Positions 17,759-27,332 are shown, counted from the stretch's first letter. The stretch is 48,442 bases of DNA from Erysipelotrichaceae bacterium 7770_A6 (GCA_014610835.1 QQXM01000019.1:1-48442), one strand, 5' to 3'. Numbers and translations: made by a program. The notes: generated by a model from the sequence alone, not told the origin.

Positions 17759-17786
17759 TTGAAAGCACTACGAATCATTGTATAAT
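17759..17786 (+). promoter_or_regulatory. Promoter for the Mrr-type gene, predicted leaderless transcript
   Basis: TTGAAA (17759-17764), a 16-bp spacer and a perfect TATAAT (17781-17786). The ATG at 17796 is 9 nt beyond the -10 box, so transcription should begin at or within about 3 nt of it. Confidence 0.65.
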
Positions 17787-17795
17787 ACTTGCGAT

Positions 17796-18767
17796 ATGAA
17801 TGGTTATGAGTACGAACAATACTGTGCAGAGTGGCTAAAGAAACACGGATTCCATCATGTACATGTAACAAAGGCAAGTAATGATCAAGGTATTGATATC
17901 TTAGCAAGCAAGAAGCAGAAACGTTATGGATTTCAGTGTAAATACTATGAATCTCCTGTTGGAAATGATGCTGTTCAACAGGCTTTTAGCGGTGCAGCTT
18001 TCTATAATTGTGATTGTTGTGGTGTTATCACTAATCAGACATTCACAAAAAGTGCCATTGCTTTAGCAGGAGAAACAGATGTCATATTGATTGATTCTGT
18101 ATGTGTAAAACAGACTTCTTTTCTTACAATTGTTTTTCTAGTGTGGATGATAATACTATGTGGTATTGGGTGCAGTTTGCTTGTTTATCAAAGTACAACA
18201 CTACACTACACAGACGAAACGATCCTTGCTTCGGTATTTATGATTCTTTCCTCTTTGCTTGCGATATTTTCAAGTAAAAGTGATATCTGCTTATGTTGTG
18301 GATGTTTTCTTTCTTTTTGTTGTGTACTGCTATCCTTCTTTTATTCTTTTCAAAATCCAGTGTTTTTCAATGTTTTACACATCAACCTATTTTTATTTCA
18401 GTTCATTTTAGATATCAAAGTCATCCTTCTGCTACGAAAGAAAAACAAGATCTATGAAGCTGCGCTCAAAGAAGAAATGGAAAGTTCCTTTCACGAAGAC
18501 ACAAGCCAAAAAGGAAAAGAAATCGCAAAAACACTCGCAGAAGAAATCCAGCAGACAATCACGTTTGATTCCTACGAAATCAAAAATGGAAATATCGCAT
18601 ATCTTTTTAAGACAACAAAAGATATTTCTGAGGATTTCGCATTACTCGAATACACATTTCGCCAATATGCAAACTATACAAACAGTCAGGAAACATATAC
18701 ATTTTCACAAAAAAGTCCAAAATCATTTTATTTAACAGTACGAAAATCAAGAAATCCACAAAATTAA
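17796..18767 (+). CDS. Mrr-like restriction endonuclease domain protein with membrane segments
   Basis: 323 residues. Residues about 2-100 are a PD-(D/E)XK Mrr_cat-like domain: YEQYCAEWLKKHGFHHVHV, the acidic GIDILA and the catalytic QCKYY. Four hydrophobic stretches follow at about 110-225, then a soluble C-terminal domain of about 100 residues. Membrane-linked Mrr-like proteins are candidate defence or DNA-quality nucleases. The start is ATG 17796; a TTG at 17778 lies upstream of the predicted transcription start. There is no ribosome binding site. Monocistronic. Confidence 0.8.
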   Translation: MNGYEYEQYCAEWLKKHGFHHVHVTKASNDQGIDILASKKQKRYGFQCKYYESPVGNDAVQQAFSGAAFYNCDCCGVITNQTFTKSAIALAGETDVILIDSVCVKQTSFLTIVFLVWMIILCGIGCSLLVYQSTTLHYTDETILASVFMILSSLLAIFSSKSDICLCCGCFLSFCCVLLSFFYSFQNPVFFNVLHINLFLFQFILDIKVILLLRKKNKIYEAALKEEMESSFHEDTSQKGKEIAKTLAEEIQQTITFDSYEIKNGNIAYLFKTTKDISEDFALLEYTFRQYANYTNSQETYTFSQKSPKSFYLTVRKSRNPQN

Positions 18768-18771
18768 GATA

Positions 18772-18777
18772 TATAAT
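18772..18777 (+). promoter_or_regulatory. -10 box of the LtaS-like gene, predicted leaderless
   Basis: A perfect TATAAT lies 9 nt before the ATG at 18787, and no ribosome binding site is present. A recognisable -35 is missing at the usual distance. Confidence 0.45.
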
Positions 18778-18786
18778 ATTTCCCAT

Positions 18787-20829
18787 ATGTTAATTAAAAA
18801 ATATTTTTCTCAAATCACTTCTATTATGATTACATGTATCCTGTTAATCTACGCATTCATGCATAAATCAATATTCTTACTCAATGTAGAATATCCATAT
18901 GTGTGGATAGGTACAGAAATATTATTACTAGCGGGAATTCTTTTCTTTCCTTTCTTAAAGGAAAAGAAAAATAAATACACCACAACAGCCATTTTCTTAT
19001 TCGCACCACTTCTCATGATCATTGCGGTAGAAATGTTAAATGGAAACATGTTATGGGATATTGATATGTTTGGAAACGTATGTATGAACTATTTCATCGC
19101 ATTTCTATTGTATCTGTTGATCTATGCCGCAAGTGGAAGTACAAAATGTTCTATTATTTCAATTTCTATCCTGCTGGAAGTGTTTGGTATCGCAAATTAC
19201 TATGTCAAACTCTATAAAGGGTCTCCACTATTGCCTTGGGATTTAAGTGCGATTACAACTGCCGCAAATGTATCGGATGCATTTTCATTCAATATCACGA
19301 AAGAAGTCATTGTTTCATTCACAATCGTTGTCTTTCTGATCAAGGCAACTTCTGTCTGTATCAAAAATACGAAAACAAAAACATATCGTATCGTAAGAAG
19401 CGTTTGTGCAATTCTTTTCTCCCTTGTCTTCTCCATCTTCTATTTCACAGATATTGTCGCAGAAACATTCCAGGCAACGCCTGATTTCTTCAATCAGACA
19501 AGAGGATATGAAGCAAAAGGTGCCATTGCTGAATTTCTAGTCAATACAAAATACATTCATTTATCTCAACCAGAAGATTATGATCCATCAACCTTAGAAA
19601 AAAACATCAAGTCTTCTACTGAAGAGGATGCACCAACAATATTAGAAACTGCATTAAAAAATAAAAACAAAGAAGTTGATTCAACAGCTTCCACAGTGAC
19701 AAATCCAAATATCATCACCATCATGAATGAAAGTTTTTCTGATTTAAGTGTCATTGGTGATTTTGATGCAACGGTTGACTATATGCCATTCATTAACAGT
19801 CTCAAAGACAGTGAAAACTGCATCAGTGGATACAGCTATGTATCAACAATTGGTACAGGTACAAGTAATACAGAATATGAATTTTTAACAGGTAATTCCA
19901 TGGCGTTCTTGCCAATTGGTTCAAATGCATATCAATTATATGTAAATAATCCATTACCTTCCCTTGTTTCTTCTTTGCAAAGTGAAGGATATACTGCTTC
20001 AGCTTTTCATCCATACTATAAAGAAAACTGGAATCGTATCAATGTATATCAGAATATGGGATTTTCTTCCTATACAGGATATGGAGATTACACAGATTTT
20101 GAAAAACTCAGATTATTTGTATCCGATGAAAGTGATTTCCAGCATGTAGAAGAATTATATGAGAACCGTGATACAACAAAACCATTCTTCTTGTTTAATG
20201 TAACGATGCAGAACCATAGTTCCTATGATCAGGATACAGGTTTGTGGTATCCACAGGTAAAGCTTGCCAACATGAAAGGTACATATCCTGAAACAGAACA
20301 ATATCTTTCTTTGATCAAAGAAACAGATGATGCATTCAGTAATCTTGTATCTTACTTCAATCAAGTCAAAGAGCCTACGATCATTCTTATGTATGGAGAT
20401 CATCAGCCATATATTGAAGATACATTCTATGAAGAAGTTATGGGTAAAAAACTATCCGAACTGACAGACGAAGAGCAACAGAAACGCTACATCACAAGAT
20501 TTGTGTTATGGGCAAACTATGATATTCCTGAAGGATGGATTGATGAAATTTCCGTCAATTATCTTTCTGTCCTTCTACAACAAGTCGCAAACAATCCATT
20601 GACAGAGTATCAGAAATATTTAAATACTTTATATACAAAAGTACCTGTTGTTACGATGATGGGATGTAGAGACTGGAATGGCAATTACTTTAAATATAAT
20701 GATGATACTAAATACAGACAATTGTTAAATTACTACAGTCAGGCAAGCTATAATAACGTCATTGATGAAGTCAATCGCATTCATTCATTATTTTATCTGC
20801 CAGAAAAGAAAGAAAATGAATCCAGCTGA
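18787..20829 (+). CDS. LtaS-like sulfatase-fold membrane enzyme
   Basis: 680 residues. Five membrane segments fill residues 1-210, followed by a linker and an outside alkaline-phosphatase-superfamily domain. Motifs: ITIMNESFSDLSV (metal-site Glu), TGTSNTEYEFL (nucleophile threonine context, compare T300 of LtaS), AFHPYYKENWNR and MYGDHQPYIED (metal-binding Asp/His). LtaS-type enzymes polymerise glycerol-phosphate from phosphatidylglycerol; relatives transfer phospho-groups to other envelope polymers. I cannot separate these two. It probably has a leaderless transcript. Confidence 0.88.
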   Translation: MLIKKYFSQITSIMITCILLIYAFMHKSIFLLNVEYPYVWIGTEILLLAGILFFPFLKEKKNKYTTTAIFLFAPLLMIIAVEMLNGNMLWDIDMFGNVCMNYFIAFLLYLLIYAASGSTKCSIISISILLEVFGIANYYVKLYKGSPLLPWDLSAITTAANVSDAFSFNITKEVIVSFTIVVFLIKATSVCIKNTKTKTYRIVRSVCAILFSLVFSIFYFTDIVAETFQATPDFFNQTRGYEAKGAIAEFLVNTKYIHLSQPEDYDPSTLEKNIKSSTEEDAPTILETALKNKNKEVDSTASTVTNPNIITIMNESFSDLSVIGDFDATVDYMPFINSLKDSENCISGYSYVSTIGTGTSNTEYEFLTGNSMAFLPIGSNAYQLYVNNPLPSLVSSLQSEGYTASAFHPYYKENWNRINVYQNMGFSSYTGYGDYTDFEKLRLFVSDESDFQHVEELYENRDTTKPFFLFNVTMQNHSSYDQDTGLWYPQVKLANMKGTYPETEQYLSLIKETDDAFSNLVSYFNQVKEPTIILMYGDHQPYIEDTFYEEVMGKKLSELTDEEQQKRYITRFVLWANYDIPEGWIDEISVNYLSVLLQQVANNPLTEYQKYLNTLYTKVPVVTMMGCRDWNGNYFKYNDDTKYRQLLNYYSQASYNNVIDEVNRIHSLFYLPEKKENESS

Positions 20830-20852
20830 CCCGCCAATATGGTGGGTTTTTT
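20830..20852 (+). terminator. Terminator after the LtaS-like gene
   Basis: CCCGCC-aatat-GGTGGG followed by six T, starting right after the stop codon. Confidence 0.9.
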
Positions 20853-20873
20853 CATATGAAAAAAGAGAGAAGT

Positions 20874-21533
20874 TTATCTTCCCTCTACGATTGATTTTGC
20901 CCAGTCTAAATCAATTTCTATTGACTGATCAGAAATGATTTTATTCTGATATTCTTTCTGGATGCTTTCATATTCTTCTTTTGTAAATGGAACTTTTTCA
21001 CGAATTCCATTTTCTTCTACAACTAAAAATACATAATCATCACCATCTGTATTGAAATACAGATCCAGCATCTCTGGAAAAGATGCTTTTAATTCCTGCA
21101 TCTTTAGAAAACGTGCAATTTCAATGATCTTATCATCCAGATTCAAATGTGAAAGCAATACTTTTTCCTGTAAAGAAAATACATCTTTCACAAGTCTGAC
21201 ATCACAGTTTTCCAGCCAGTTTGTTAATACTTCATCCAGCTTTGTATCTTTCTTTTTTGAAGTCAATGAAGCCTTCATGTCATTGTAGTCTTTTTCATTA
21301 TCTCCATATGCCACCAACAGCTTCTTTGTACCATCATGGTACATACAGGAATATGAAAGTGGCTGCACCTGATGACAATGTGGGCATACATGTGTAAAGT
21401 ACTCAGAAGACAATAGTTTTCTAGTTGCCTGTGGATCTTTGATGGGATCCATTAATGTATGCAATTCAAATGGACTTTGTTTCCCACAGGAAGGACATCT
21501 CACATTGACTGTATAAATATTCATATCTTTCAT
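20874..21533 (-). CDS. CpXC domain protein
   Basis: 219 residues. The N-terminus has the CpXC pattern CPSCGKQSPFEL and a second pair CPHCHQVQ, which together probably bind zinc. The rest is mixed and acidic. CpXC proteins are widespread in gut Firmicutes with no known function. The start MKDMNIY has GAGG 8 nt upstream. It is preceded by its own extended -10 promoter (21554-21562), so it need not depend on the upstream surface-protein gene. Confidence 0.8.
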   Translation of the reverse strand: MKDMNIYTVNVRCPSCGKQSPFELHTLMDPIKDPQATRKLLSSEYFTHVCPHCHQVQPLSYSCMYHDGTKKLLVAYGDNEKDYNDMKASLTSKKKDTKLDEVLTNWLENCDVRLVKDVFSLQEKVLLSHLNLDDKIIEIARFLKMQELKASFPEMLDLYFNTDGDDYVFLVVEENGIREKVPFTKEEYESIQKEYQNKIISDQSIEIDLDWAKSIVEGR

Positions 21534-21553
21534 AACTCAAACCTCGCTGTACC

Positions 21554-21562
21554 ATTCTAACA
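21554..21562 (-). promoter_or_regulatory. Extended -10 promoter of the CpXC gene
   Basis: On the minus strand TGTTAGAAT is an extended -10 (TGnTAGAAT), 20 bp before the ATG. No good -35 is visible. The same TGnTAGAAT form occurs before rnfC and apbE. Confidence 0.45.
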
Positions 21563-21568
21563 CAAATC

Positions 21569-24127
21569 TTATTTTTGTTTTGCTTTCTGGATTCGACGAA
21601 TCACAATTCCGATAAAAGCAAATACACCAGCAATTCCACCAATGACAACTGCATATGGAAACGTACTCGAATCTTCCGGAATTATTTCCTTTACTTCTTT
21701 GATGACAGGTGCTTTTGCTTCTGTTACTTTTGCGTAGCGGAATTGAATACATGGAATCTGTTCAGGATAAGACTCAGGTACTGTATATACAATATCCGTC
21801 TCATGAGAAACATATCCAGATGGACTGCTTACTTCATGTAAACGGAATGTCATTCCTGGGTACAATACATCGGAAGTAAATACATGCTGATTATCGTTGA
21901 TGATTCCGATTTCATTTCCATCCTGATTCAGAACTGAATAGATTGCACCGCTCAGCTTTTCACCATTTTCATTCACATATGTAATTTCAAATGAAATAGG
22001 ATGCATTTCCACACTTCTTTGTATCAAAGATTCTTCACTGCCTGCTACTATTTTCTGAACCATTTCATCAACATAAAATCCGTAAGGTGCCTGCAGCTGT
22101 TTTAAATAATATGTTCCTTCTCTTAAAAACCATTCTTTATTTGTATCTTTCTTTGTGTAGTTTCCATAGATATCTTTAGAAAGATATGTACAGTATGGAT
22201 CTTCATATAAAGCAAACAAGCCGTCTGAGAGTATTTTTAAATTTACATATGCTTCACATTCCAATACAAGATCCATTGCTTCTTTATATGATGGTATTGT
22301 AAAAGAGACAGGTTTCTTATCATATGTATATAAACCATCGATGTGTTTGATACGAATTGCATACGAATGATTTCTTTCTAGATATGGATAGATTGTTTCA
22401 ACTTCCTGTGATAGAAATGTTGATAATACATTTCTAGAAGCATCTAACAATTCCAGTACAACATCATCTTTCCTGCCATGAGAATCTTTCACTTCAACAT
22501 GAATTCCTGTATGTTCCATGTTCATTGTAAAGAGTTGATTTCCTTGATCACATACTATCTTTTTGCATTCATCCATCAAATAGTAATGGGGATCTACATC
22601 ATTCAACAAAGCATAATATGTTCCATTCCGAATACTTGTCTGCTCAACATTTTCAACACGATTTCCATAAATATCTTTACAGATACTTTGACATGCTGCA
22701 TCTGTATACAATGTATATTTCCCGTTTACTTTCTGTTTTCCATCTAACAGCTGCAAAGTTAAATTCGTATATGGTGTTTTTGCATATGTAAATTCAATCA
22801 AAGAACTGCTTCCACTAGAAGGAATCAATATTTGTTTATCTTGCAATGAGAGATATCCTTTCTCGGAAGCAATTTCTCGCAACGTATAACAAATTCCATC
22901 ATGCAAAGAAAAGCTGACAAAAGACGCACCTTCTAACGAAAAACGCATCACTTCCTGTTGATTCTCATTAAGAATTGCATATGTGCCACTCGAAAGTATT
23001 TTGGACGTATCTTCATTGACGAGTGAGATCGATACTGTAAACGGCTGAAAATATGCTATGATCTGTTCTTCTTTTTCAAACTCACTCGTTTGATACTGGA
23101 ATGATGTACATGGATAAAATCCATCTGGATGCATTTCATCTCTAAAATCATAAGATGTATTTCTAGATAGATATACTTTTGTATTCGAGCATATTTCTTT
23201 CTGCAGCTGTTCACAATACACAGCACCATCAATATCTGCTTCCGTTTCCTTATTTCTTAAAATCACGTCAGCAATCACTCTTTTTTCATGTACAACTAGA
23301 TTCATCGTTTCATTTTCTTTTACATTGATTTCTACAACACGGTTCTGACGATAATACTGCTCAGAAATATCAATCTGCTTTAAATAATATGTACCTTCTT
23401 TTAATTCCCACGAAAATACTTCATCTTGTCTGATGAGAGCTTCACATAGATTTTTATGTATATCTTTTACCTGATTTTCACATGTTGCTTCTTCATACAA
23501 TGCATACGCAACTTCTTCTACTGCATTCTCTTCCTGATCTTTTGCCTGCACATGCAATATGCCATATGCTTCATGCATACATACAATCATCATAGGTTCT
23601 TTCGCAGGTTCACTTTGAATTTCAAAAGAGACAGGTTTCATATGTTGATAAGAAGCAGGCTGCTTCTCTTGTATCGTATATGTGTGTTGAATTTCAAAAT
23701 CATATGCAATCTCGCCACTTTCTTCAGCATTCCACTCCAAAAGCACAGTATCCTTGTCATCTTTTAATACATATGTTGTATCTATAACATCAGATGTATA
23801 CACTACATGAATCGGAAAGCATGGAAATGTATTCCTTTTCTCCACTGCATATACTGTTGGATCAAGATAATAACCCTGTACTGTTTTAATCTGCTTTGCA
23901 TACACTTTTCCCTGCGGCAGTGAAAGATTAACGGACTTCTCTTCAAATGTAATGCATACATCACCATTTTCATCCTGCAATGGTTTTTCACATTCCGCAT
24001 CTTCATACAAGCCATATTTCATTCCTTCTACAGCAGTATCAAATGCATACGTATATTCCTTTTTACTCAATGAAGGAAAAGTAAACAATGAGGTAAAAGA
24101 AAGTGACAATAACAGCCATTTCAGCAT
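21569..24127 (-). CDS. Large surface protein with SpaA/Cna-B-like repeats
   Basis: 852 residues. A signal peptide (WLLLSLSFTSLFTFPSL) is followed by at least six prealbumin-like domains. Typical starts are GMKYGLYEDAECEKPL, VAYALYEEATCE, GKYTLYTDAACQ, GLFALYEDPYC and GAIYSVLNQDGNEIG. Many have the pattern YxLY-[EDT]DxxC, so cysteines recur at the same place in four repeats. The end is a membrane helix (FPYAVVIGGIAGVFAFIGIV) and a basic tail, like a sortase substrate. However, I see no LPXTG; IPEDSST precedes the helix. The ATG overlaps the ssb stop by 7 bp. Confidence 0.85.
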   Translation of the reverse strand: MLKWLLLSLSFTSLFTFPSLSKKEYTYAFDTAVEGMKYGLYEDAECEKPLQDENGDVCITFEEKSVNLSLPQGKVYAKQIKTVQGYYLDPTVYAVEKRNTFPCFPIHVVYTSDVIDTTYVLKDDKDTVLLEWNAEESGEIAYDFEIQHTYTIQEKQPASYQHMKPVSFEIQSEPAKEPMMIVCMHEAYGILHVQAKDQEENAVEEVAYALYEEATCENQVKDIHKNLCEALIRQDEVFSWELKEGTYYLKQIDISEQYYRQNRVVEINVKENETMNLVVHEKRVIADVILRNKETEADIDGAVYCEQLQKEICSNTKVYLSRNTSYDFRDEMHPDGFYPCTSFQYQTSEFEKEEQIIAYFQPFTVSISLVNEDTSKILSSGTYAILNENQQEVMRFSLEGASFVSFSLHDGICYTLREIASEKGYLSLQDKQILIPSSGSSSLIEFTYAKTPYTNLTLQLLDGKQKVNGKYTLYTDAACQSICKDIYGNRVENVEQTSIRNGTYYALLNDVDPHYYLMDECKKIVCDQGNQLFTMNMEHTGIHVEVKDSHGRKDDVVLELLDASRNVLSTFLSQEVETIYPYLERNHSYAIRIKHIDGLYTYDKKPVSFTIPSYKEAMDLVLECEAYVNLKILSDGLFALYEDPYCTYLSKDIYGNYTKKDTNKEWFLREGTYYLKQLQAPYGFYVDEMVQKIVAGSEESLIQRSVEMHPISFEITYVNENGEKLSGAIYSVLNQDGNEIGIINDNQHVFTSDVLYPGMTFRLHEVSSPSGYVSHETDIVYTVPESYPEQIPCIQFRYAKVTEAKAPVIKEVKEIIPEDSSTFPYAVVIGGIAGVFAFIGIVIRRIQKAKQK

Positions 24128-24450
24128 GCCTCTTCACCCATTTCACTAGGATCCACTACATTCTGTGCAACGATACGATAAATTCTCTTATCTGTTCCAT
24201 CTGCAGCTTTGTACTTCTGATACTGAACAGTTCCCACAAAAGAAATACGACTTTGATCCGCAAAATGCTCCTGAATAAATTCAGCAACGTCATCCCAGGC
24301 AATGACACTCAGAAAATCTACCGACTTTGATGGATCTTTCCGATGTACCGCAACGGTAAAGCGGCTTAGCAGACCATTGGTCTGTGTTTTGACATACTTT
24401 GGTTCATTAAAAATCGTTCCTGTAATTCTAACTTCATTTAAATCTTGCAT
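24121..24450 (-). CDS. ssb: Single-stranded DNA-binding protein, short form
   Basis: 109 residues forming one OB fold: NEVRITGTIFNEPKYVKT, FTVAVHRKDPSKSVDFLSVIAWDDVAEFI and GTVQYQKY. It binds ssDNA in replication and repair. The usual acidic C-terminal tip (DDDIPF-like), which recruits partner proteins, is absent; the protein ends EMGEEAC. AAGGAGG precedes the ATG. It is therefore probably a secondary SSB, not the replicative one. It shares a transcript with the surface-protein gene downstream. Confidence 0.85.
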   Translation of the reverse strand: MQDLNEVRITGTIFNEPKYVKTQTNGLLSRFTVAVHRKDPSKSVDFLSVIAWDDVAEFIQEHFADQSRISFVGTVQYQKYKAADGTDKRIYRIVAQNVVDPSEMGEEAC

Positions 24451-24515
24451 AATATCCTCCTTGGCTTAGTGCCTCTACTATTAATATTCACAAGATTTTT
24501 CAAAGTTCCAAAAAA

Positions 24516-24543
24516 AAGTACACAAATATTGTGTGTACTTTTC
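24516..24543 (-). terminator. Terminator after the radical SAM gene
   Basis: On the minus strand AAAGTACAC and GTGTACTTT pair across a short A/T loop, followed by TTTTTTT. Confidence 0.85.
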
Positions 24544-24550
24544 ATAGAAA

Positions 24551-26059
24551 TTATTGATTTGCCTGCTCTTTTGCATTGATATCTGTATCAATGTGATTAG
24601 AACCATCTGCGTGTTCAAATGCGGCTAGTTCTGGATGTTCTCTCTTTTCCTTTGTGTAGTTTTCATAGGAAGGACGCTTATGTGTTTGAGAAGCCCAGAT
24701 TTCATCTGCTACTGGAGCCCACTTTTCAGCATAATCCTTCGCCTTTCCACAAAGATGTTCAACTTCTTCTGGAGACTCTTCGTTTGTCTGGTATGCGCCT
24801 GTCTTGTGAACCATTTCTACCAGCAGATCAGGATTTTCAAGCATTGGACATGGTCTCAAGTGATTACGATTAAATGGCTGTCCTTCATGGTATGCCATAA
24901 ATAATGGAGATTGCAGCATTTCCAGAATAGAGTGGTCTTTAATATTGCAGTTAGAGAAGTGAATAAATACGCATGGTTCTGCATCACCATTTGAATTGAT
25001 ATGGAAGTAGTTTCTACCACCCGCAATACAGCCACCTACAAATTCACCATCATTCTGGAAATCCATTGGGAAGAATTCAATATCATTGTCCTCTGTACGG
25101 ATTTCACGAATACGTTTGATCATGTATTTTCTCTGTTCTACTGTTGGCATTAATTCAGGTACAGCATTGTTTCCAACTGGCATAAAGTGGAAGTAGAAGC
25201 CATAATGTGCACCCTTTTCACTTAACATATGGAAGAATTCATCAGAAGTAACTGCTTCCACATTTGCCTTTGTATAACAGATAGATGTACCAAATACAAT
25301 TCCGTACTTCTTTAATAGATTCATAGCGTTCATAACAGCATTGTAATGACCTGCACCACGTCTCATATCATTTGTATCTGGTGTACCTTCAATGGAAAGC
25401 ATGAATGAAAGGTTTCCAAGTTTCTGGATTTTCTGACATAATTCTTCATCAATCAATGTGGAATTTGAATAAGCAACAAAGAAACAGTCATTATGTTTTT
25501 CACAAAGTTTCAAAACATCCTGTTTTCTTACCATTGGTTCACCACCAGTCAGCATGTATAGATGTGCACCTAATTCCTTGCCTTCTGTAACAATCTTATC
25601 CATCTGTTCATATGTTAAGGAAGATTTTCTTCCATATGTTCCAGACCAGCATCCAACACAGTGCATATTACATGCCATTGTTGGATCAAATAAGATCAAC
25701 CAAGGAATATTACAGTTATACTTCTTTCTATTTTCACGAATTGTCTTTGTTCCTCTGAAGAAAGATTCATATCCAAGATTCAATAACATCATCTTTGCAT
25801 AGTGTGGATCAGCATCATCAATAATATGATTGATCATACGCATCCATCTATGATTTGGATCAGATACATATTCTCTGACAGAAGCAATCTTATCCTTAGC
25901 TTCTGGATAGAACTTTTCAGCAAGGTCAACGATTTCAAGATAAATTTCTGTTCTTTCACTATAATCATTTGCATCATTTAATTTCTTTAATAAACGATCA
26001 GCCATAGCAGATACTGCTGCTCTTTCAGCGCTGTGTTTTGCATTTTCTAAAATACCCAT
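24551..26059 (-). CDS. Radical SAM/SPASM-like protein
   Basis: 502 residues. The radical SAM cluster motif is C130-NMH-C134-VG-C137. A GGEP motif (MLTGGEPMVRK) follows. The C-terminal third has further cysteines (GGCIAGGRNYFHINSNGDA, then EPCVFIHFSNC), a SPASM/twitch-like auxiliary cluster region. The N-terminal 110 residues are helical. I choose the start MGILENAK at 26059, which has AGGAGA at good spacing; a TTG start at 26074 would include this site. Proteins of this type modify peptides or small molecules; no precursor peptide is visible nearby, so the substrate is unknown. Confidence 0.85.
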   Translation of the reverse strand: MGILENAKHSAERAAVSAMADRLLKKLNDANDYSERTEIYLEIVDLAEKFYPEAKDKIASVREYVSDPNHRWMRMINHIIDDADPHYAKMMLLNLGYESFFRGTKTIRENRKKYNCNIPWLILFDPTMACNMHCVGCWSGTYGRKSSLTYEQMDKIVTEGKELGAHLYMLTGGEPMVRKQDVLKLCEKHNDCFFVAYSNSTLIDEELCQKIQKLGNLSFMLSIEGTPDTNDMRRGAGHYNAVMNAMNLLKKYGIVFGTSICYTKANVEAVTSDEFFHMLSEKGAHYGFYFHFMPVGNNAVPELMPTVEQRKYMIKRIREIRTEDNDIEFFPMDFQNDGEFVGGCIAGGRNYFHINSNGDAEPCVFIHFSNCNIKDHSILEMLQSPLFMAYHEGQPFNRNHLRPCPMLENPDLLVEMVHKTGAYQTNEESPEEVEHLCGKAKDYAEKWAPVADEIWASQTHKRPSYENYTKEKREHPELAAFEHADGSNHIDTDINAKEQANQ

Positions 26060-26093
26060 ATACTCTCTCCTCAACTAATATACCTGCATTTTA

Positions 26094-26107
26094 TTTCTTA
26101 TAAGAAA
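26094..26107. repeat. Palindrome upstream of the radical SAM gene
   Basis: TTTCTTATAAGAAA is a perfect 14-bp palindrome 34 bp before the start codon, in the promoter region. It may be an operator. Confidence 0.35.
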
Positions 26108-26121
26108 GAAATAAAATATAC

Positions 26122-26164
26122 AAAAATGAAAAAACGTCATTTTTTTACAAAACAATGTTTTTGT
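26122..26164 (-). terminator. Probable terminator region after serA
   Basis: Two A/T-rich stem-loops follow the serA stop: TACAAAAA/TTTTGTA-like arms at 26145-26164 and AAAAATGA/TCATTTTT at 26122-26145. Stems are weak. Confidence 0.4.
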
Positions 26165-26168
26165 ATAC

Positions 26169-27332
26169 TTAGAGTACTCTCACACGAATCATGCCATCTA
26201 AATTCTTTAATTCTTCGACTGCCTTTTCATTCACTTCACTATTTACATCAAATACAGAATACGCAAATTCACCTCTTGATTTATTTGTCATATTTTCAAT
26301 ATTGATCCCATCTTTAGAGAAAACAGGCATGATATTTGTCAACATGCCAGGAATATTCTTATGAATCAGACAGATACGATTCATCCCGCTTCTTTCCATC
26401 GTTACATTTGGAAGGTTCACAGAATTCTTGATATTGCCATTCTTCAAATAATCATCAATTTCTTCTGCGGCCATACGTGCACAATTGCTTTCTGCTTCAT
26501 AAGTTGTACCACCTAAATGCGGTGTCAATACTGCATTTGGTGCCTTGCACATTTTTTCTGTTGGGAAATCCGCAACAAATCTTGCCACCTTGCCACTGTT
26601 CAATGCTTCAATCATCGCATCTTCATCAACAACTCCACCACGTGCATAGTTAATGATTCTTACTCCATCTTTCATCATAGCAATCTGTTCTTTTCCAATC
26701 ATGCCACGTGTTTCATCTGTTAAAGGCGTATGCAATGTCAAGTAATCTACATGTTTGAATAAATCATTTAAAGAAGAAACACGAAATACTCTTCTAGATA
26801 CTTTCCACGCTGCATCTACAGATAGATATGGATCATACGCATAGACTTTCATACCTAGATCTAAAGCAACATTTGCGACTAAAGAACCAACATTGCCTGT
26901 ACCAACAACACCTAATGTTTTTCCATAGAATTCCGGCCCAACAAACTGCTTCTTGATTTTTTCCATGTATGCTTCAATTGGTCCATGTTCTCCTTGATAG
27001 CTGTTGACCCAGTTGATTGCTCCAATCAGGTTTCTGCTCGCTGCAGTAATGCCAAATAAGAATTGTTCTTTCACTGCATTAGCATTTCCACCAGGTGTAT
27101 TAAATACAACAATTCCTTTGCTGGCACATTCTTCTAATGGAATTGTATTCACGCCAATACCAGCTCTTCCAATACATTTGATGTTATCTGTCCAAGGATA
27201 ATCATGCAGATCAGACGCTCTTACAAACAACGCATCTGGATCAGCAACTGTATCAGACATTTCATACTCATTTTCATTTAAAACTTCTTTTGCGCTTGGG
27301 GAAATATTATTTAATGTTTTTACTTTGTACAT
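26169..27332 (-). CDS. serA: D-3-phosphoglycerate dehydrogenase
   Basis: 387 residues. It oxidises 3-phosphoglycerate to 3-phosphohydroxypyruvate, the first step of serine synthesis. The NAD fold has GVVGTGNVGSLVANVA; the catalytic region shows RIINYARGGVVDEDAM and LTPHLGGTTYEAESN (His of the Glu-His pair). The C-terminal ~75 residues (NRICLIHKNIPGMLTNIM) are an ACT domain, expected to sense serine. It overlaps the end of serC by 13 bp, so the two are one operon. No phosphoserine phosphatase gene is adjacent. Confidence 0.95.
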   Translation of the reverse strand: MYKVKTLNNISPSAKEVLNENEYEMSDTVADPDALFVRASDLHDYPWTDNIKCIGRAGIGVNTIPLEECASKGIVVFNTPGGNANAVKEQFLFGITAASRNLIGAINWVNSYQGEHGPIEAYMEKIKKQFVGPEFYGKTLGVVGTGNVGSLVANVALDLGMKVYAYDPYLSVDAAWKVSRRVFRVSSLNDLFKHVDYLTLHTPLTDETRGMIGKEQIAMMKDGVRIINYARGGVVDEDAMIEALNSGKVARFVADFPTEKMCKAPNAVLTPHLGGTTYEAESNCARMAAEEIDDYLKNGNIKNSVNLPNVTMERSGMNRICLIHKNIPGMLTNIMPVFSKDGINIENMTNKSRGEFAYSVFDVNSEVNEKAVEELKNLDGMIRVRVL

